Assembly: GCA_017512145.1 (NCBI GenBank)
Contig: JAFWHB010000015.1
Coordinates: 1 to 52,899, forward strand
Reading direction: 5' to 3'
DNA from: Mogibacterium sp.
GTDB lineage: Bacteria > Bacillota > Clostridia > Peptostreptococcales > Anaerovoracaceae
Length of the DNA: 52,899 bases
Shown here piece after piece: positions 50,251 through 52,899 of the stretch. The notes beneath the pieces were generated by a model. That model did not search any database and was not told the origin of the DNA. It saw nothing but the letters and a program-made list of their open reading frames with translations. Position numbers and translations under genes: made by a program. Every line of letters starts with the position of its first letter. Position 1 is the first letter of the stretch.

Positions 50251-51636
50251 GTGGAGCAGAAGATAAACATAAGACTTTCATTCATCGCACTGCTGGCGGT
50301 CGTTTTCGTAACGGCTGCCAATCTTCTTGTTTTCTATAATCTGTTCCGTACACAGATAACCAATGATCTTAAGATGAATGCCCGCATGCTGATGGAAACA
50401 GAGGTGTTCCAGAGAGAGTACGACTCTTTGGGCAATGATCCTGAAAAGCTCAGCAATTCATCTCTGAACAAGCTCAAAACCGGAGATGTGAGACTCACAT
50501 GGATAGCAGAGGACGGTACGGTGCTGTTCGATAATGATGCCGTTGCATCCGGGCTTGCCAACCATCTAGACAGGCCGGAAATACGGGAAGCAATGACAAA
50601 TGGTGAAGGGGAGAACATAAGATCATCGCAGACGCTTGGCATGGATACATATTACTATGCCCTGAGGCTGGAGAACGGAACGGTTCTCAGGGTATCCACC
50701 CAGGCACATGCTATCGCAGGTGTTTTCTTCAGATCTCTTCCTATTGTCGCGGTCGTGGCACTTCTGATCCTGGGCATTTGCATTGTTCTCGGGCATGCCC
50801 TGTCCAGACAGATAATCCAGCCTATAGAAAAGATGGCTGAGGAAATCGATAAGCCGACGAGCGAGCCACCATATAAGGAACTTGAACCTTTCGCGGCAAA
50901 GATCCGCACCCAGCATGAGAACCTTCTCGAAGCAGTCAAGACACGTCAGGACTTCACAGCAAATGTCTCACATGAGCTCAAAACTCCTCTTACAGCTATT
51001 TCAGGATATGCAGAGCTTATTGAAAACGGACTGGCAGATCCTGAGTCCGAGAAGCACATCGCGCAGCAGATAAGGGCAAATTCTGACAGGCTGCTGCAGC
51101 TTATCAACGACACCATACAGTTGTCCAGACTCGACCACGGCGAGACCGGCAACAATAATGAAGAGATAGACCTGTATAAAGCAGCGTCGGAATGCTGCAG
51201 GAATCTTAAGGTCAGTGCAGAAAGAAACAACATCCTTCTGACATGTGACGGCAGATCCGCGGCCATCAGGGGAGACGAGGAGCAGATAAAAGAACTTATA
51301 GAGAATCTGGTACAGAACGGGATCCGCTACAATAATGCGGGCGGATATGTCAGGGTAAGTGTCAGGCATGAAGACGGTCACGCAGTGCTATCAGTCAGAG
51401 ATAACGGCATAGGCATAGCGAAAGAAAAGCAGAGCCGTGTGTTTGAACGGTTCTACAGAGTGGACAAGAGCAGATCCCGTGACAGCGGAGGAACGGGGCT
51501 CGGACTTGCGCTGGTAAAACATATCGCAGAGATCCACAATGCGGATATCGAGATGGAGAGCACACCGGGCGTGGGGACCGTAATAAGCGTGCACTTTCCT
51601 GAAATGAGCAGTGTATCAATTCAGTCCGTATCTTAG
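50251..51636 (+). CDS. PhoR-like sensor histidine kinase
   Basis: A 461-residue membrane kinase with two helices (about 9-31 and 155-178) enclosing an extracytoplasmic sensor of about 125 residues. A short linker leads to the HisKA domain with FTANVSHELKTPLTAISGYA (His about 241), then HATPase motifs ELIENLVQNGIRYN, VRDNGIGIAKEKQSRVFERF and GGTGLGLALVKHIAE. It would phosphorylate the regulator just before it. Start is GTG 50251 with GAGAGGGA upstream, right after the regulator stop. The PAS domain seen in many PhoR proteins is absent. Confidence 0.92.
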   Translation: MEQKINIRLSFIALLAVVFVTAANLLVFYNLFRTQITNDLKMNARMLMETEVFQREYDSLGNDPEKLSNSSLNKLKTGDVRLTWIAEDGTVLFDNDAVASGLANHLDRPEIREAMTNGEGENIRSSQTLGMDTYYYALRLENGTVLRVSTQAHAIAGVFFRSLPIVAVVALLILGICIVLGHALSRQIIQPIEKMAEEIDKPTSEPPYKELEPFAAKIRTQHENLLEAVKTRQDFTANVSHELKTPLTAISGYAELIENGLADPESEKHIAQQIRANSDRLLQLINDTIQLSRLDHGETGNNNEEIDLYKAASECCRNLKVSAERNNILLTCDGRSAAIRGDEEQIKELIENLVQNGIRYNNAGGYVRVSVRHEDGHAVLSVRDNGIGIAKEKQSRVFERFYRVDKSRSRDSGGTGLGLALVKHIAEIHNADIEMESTPGVGTVISVHFPEMSSVSIQSVS

Positions 51637-51834
51637 TAATAAGCAGCTTATAAAATCAGTCAGTATCATAGACCTATGCAGATTTCACTTTAAAAATTCG
51701 AACCGATTCGAACTATGCTGAAACCTACAAAAGTGGGGAAATAAGAGGGGATAAATATATTGGGAAACGCTGAAAACCCTGAAAATACTGAGATGCAGAT
51801 AATAATGCGTCCCGTCCCCGTAACCATTTCCAGG

Positions 51835-51867
51835 GCTCTCGGAGAACATCCGGGAGCTTTTGATTTT
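51835..51867 (+). terminator. Terminator of the phosphate module
   Basis: GCTCTCGGA (51835-51843) pairs with TCCGGGAGC (51849-51857), with one T-G wobble and a GAACA loop, and TTTTGATTTT follows. It lies 200 bases after the kinase stop. Confidence 0.7.
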
Positions 51868-52390
51868 ACTGGGATTCCTTGAAATTTCAATGATTTGAGC
51901 GATTTTCACAAACCTAGCTGGATATAGGTAAACCTGCCTCAAAAATGCAGATAAGGGGAAAAAACGGGGAACGTCCTTTCCATGTGACCATACGTGAAGT
52001 GTTTCTGGTTTTATGAAAAATATTAGTTGATTATTTATCCCATGACAGGTCGAGACAGATAATTTCGAATTTCGAGTCTTTTACCAGAGACGAGACGTGA
52101 ACCCATATATAAGGGATATTTCTTACAGAACGAAATATGGCAGAGAAAAACTGATCTGTAAAATATGTTTCATATTACTAATGGAATCATACTCGCGATT
52201 CACATAATTGTGAGTCGCGCTTATATTACTAAAAATCTGCAGCTATAGGTGGAGGAATCGCTGCCTATAGCTGTAGTCGTATAAGTAATAAATGCCTATA
52301 ATTACTTCTCTTGGATACACTTCTGGATACACTGGAAGAGGGACGTCACTCCTTCCTTGATTTTTCAACGTTTCCAGAGTTGCTGAAATC
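51868..52390. other. Gene-free stretch with hairpins inside the right end
   Basis: No frame here has both a ribosome site and conserved features. Two inverted repeats stand out: GCGATTCACA-TAAT-TGTGAGTCGC (52195-52218, one wobble) and CAGCTATAGG ... CCTATAGCTG (52240-52273, 10 bp, loop 14). Upstream, ATTCGAAC is repeated directly at 10-bp spacing (51696-51713). The function of these is unknown. Confidence 0.45.
52313..52332 (+). repeat. GGATACAC repeats, right end of island
   Basis: GGATACAC at 52313-52320 and 52325-52332, 12 bases apart, match the unit found three times at 45257-45309. They lie about 60 bases inside the right att-like sequence. Confidence 0.6.
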
Positions 52391-52409
52391 TTCAAATCCC
52401 CCTCTCTCC
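52391..52409 (+). repeat. attR-like copy of the tRNA-Ser 3' end
   Basis: An exact 19-bp copy of 45145-45163 with no tRNA body upstream. The continuation of the tRNA (TCCGCCA and the terminator) appears at 52451-52485 with 32 of 35 bases matching 45162-45196. Together they define the right boundary of a segment of about 7.2 kb. Confidence 0.75.
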
Positions 52410-52450
52410 ATGTAAGGAATCCACCACTTCGTGGTACCCCTTACAGGTAG
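52410..52450. repeat. Small hairpin insertion splitting the att copy
   Basis: The outer arms TGTAAGG (52411-52417) and CCTTACA (52439-52445) and an inner stem ACCAC-TTC-GTGGT (52423-52435) fold into one hairpin. It interrupts the copied tRNA end exactly after CTCTCTCC, and TCC is repeated on its far side. This looks like a 44-bp insertion with a 3-bp target duplication. Confidence 0.55.
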
Positions 52451-52460
52451 TCCGCCATCC

Positions 52461-52492
52461 GAGAGTCGTTCAATGAACGGCTCTCTATTTTT
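52461..52492 (+). terminator. Second copy of the tRNA-Ser terminator
   Basis: An 11-bp stem, GAGAGTCGTTC with GAACGGCTCTC (one wobble), AAT loop and TATTTTT. It differs from 45173-45199 by compensatory-looking changes at the stem base. Confidence 0.8.
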
Positions 52493-52551
52493 GTGTCCAG
52501 GATTATCTTTGGCAGACTGCCGGAAGGATATTAGATGAAACAATACTGTGT

Positions 52552-52708
52552 AATCGTTTCCAAAACAGCAATGAATTACATTCTCAAAATACCGATCATC
52601 CCTGGATTGGGACAATAAATCCAGAAAAATCGCAAAAAACGCTTGCATTTCCGAACTGTTTTTATTACATTTATACACAGAAGGGATAACCTTAATTTGG
52701 AAACGATT
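52552..52708. promoter_or_regulatory. Pair of LacI-type operators
   Basis: AATCGTTTCCAAA (52552-52564) and TTTGGAAACGATT (52696-52708) are exact reverse complements, about 144 bp centre to centre. Each has the CG-centred core GGAAACGATT seen in LacI/GalR-family sites. The second is framed by GGGATAA ... TTATCCC (52684-52718). They flank a likely promoter before the lipoprotein gene. Confidence 0.5.
52643..52671 (+). promoter_or_regulatory. Possible promoter of the lipoprotein gene
   Basis: TTGCAT (52643-52648), a 17-base spacer and TACATT (52666-52671). The start would fall near 52678, so the second LacI-type site would cover about +18 to +30. Confidence 0.4.
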
Positions 52709-52760
52709 CAATTATCCCGCAAATTAATTACTTGTTGGATTTATTCTAGGAGGAATAATC

Positions 52761-52899
52761 ATGAAGAAAAAGTTATTTGTTTTGGCTCTTATTGCTGCAA
52801 TGACATGCATGATGTTCGCATCCTGCGGAGGCGGCAGCGGTGAGGAAGCTTCAGATGAGACCGGCAAGGTTTATTACCTGAACTTCAAGCCTGAGCAGG
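52761..52899 (+). CDS. Solute-binding-type lipoprotein, N-terminal part
   Basis: The gene is cut by the window end after 46 codons. It starts MKKKLFVLALIAAMTCMMFA, a lipoprotein signal, with the lipobox FASC (Cys about 24), followed by a Gly/Ser/Glu-rich linker and then KVYYLNFKPEQ. That last segment resembles the first strand of ABC-transporter sugar- or peptide-binding proteins. AGGAGG lies at 52749-52754. It would be processed by Lgt and by LspA. The LacI-type operators support a sugar-binding role, which remains inference. Confidence 0.75.
   Translation, partial: MKKKLFVLALIAAMTCMMFASCGGGSGEEASDETGKVYYLNFKPEQ

Noticed and set aside
51685..51942. Overlapping minus-strand frames after the kinase gene
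   Set aside because: They cross the module's terminator hairpin, overlap each other and have no ribosome site.
52391..52490. A second tRNA gene
   Set aside because: Only the T loop, 3' acceptor strand and terminator are present. There is no D arm, anticodon arm or 5' acceptor upstream.

Overview
The window reads as chromosomal DNA of a low-to-moderate GC Bacillota, most likely an anaerobic member of class Clostridia. The signs are the order ylxM-ffh-rpsP-khpA-rimM-trmD, sepF and divIVA next to a YggS-family gene, an NFACT/RqcH homologue, an FtsEX plus M23 hydrolase cluster, a two-gene transketolase and an NADP-type glutamate dehydrogenase. Some genes start with GTG or TTG. I cannot name a genus from sequence alone.

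Layout. 1-2800: the start of a TSUP permease on the minus strand, a two-gene plus-strand unit (two-helix membrane protein and flavodoxin-like protein), and a convergent YcxB-like membrane protein. 2890-6554: the SRP/ribosome-maturation operon, preceded by two tandem palindromes that overlap its promoter. 6581-9717: a division cluster (HlyD-like adaptor, YggS-type PLP protein, SepF, DivIVA) closed by a 24-bp perfect bidirectional terminator. 9746-13491 (minus): RqcH, LspA, RluD-type pseudouridine synthase and a flavin reductase-like protein. 13563-17348 (plus): YicC, guanylate kinase, RNA polymerase omega, an AroE-AroK fusion and AroQ, the last overlapping gpmI tail to tail. 18936-31503: addA, a flavoprotein, an acidic protein, gdhA (minus), pcrA, ligA and mgtE. 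31650-33470: split transketolase. 33594-45029: ftsE, ftsX and an M23 hydrolase, then recJ, ctp, a phosphopantetheinyl transferase, recX, tcdA, a CoaB-like protein, a metallophosphatase, a lipid kinase and a D-Ala-D-Ala carboxypeptidase, mostly overlapping or separated by a few bases.

From 45076 the character changes. A tRNA-Ser(CGA) gene is followed about 7.2 kb later by a second copy of its 3' end and of its terminator. Between the two copies lie the remains of an integrative mobilizable element: a truncated MobV relaxase with an oriT-like inverted repeat, a small Cys-rich protein typical of such elements, a degenerate tandem repeat of about 102 bp, a 5'-truncated accessory gene and the last 88 codons of a tyrosine integrase. 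The same interval holds an intact-looking phosphate module: a Na/Pi cotransporter with a PhoU-like tail, an OmpR-type regulator and a PhoR-type kinase. In front of it is a symmetric array of Pho-box-like repeats shared with a divergent small membrane protein. GGATACAC repeats lie just inside both ends. The distal tRNA copy is itself split by a 44-bp hairpin insertion with a 3-bp duplication. I consider this scarred island the most interesting part of the window.

Other points are an AroE domain with Asn where the catalytic Lys should be, apparently leaderless transcripts for both large UvrD-family helicases, a C-terminal extension on FtsE, and paired LacI-type operators before a solute-binding lipoprotein gene cut by the window end. 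All family calls come from motif recognition by eye. No database search was run.
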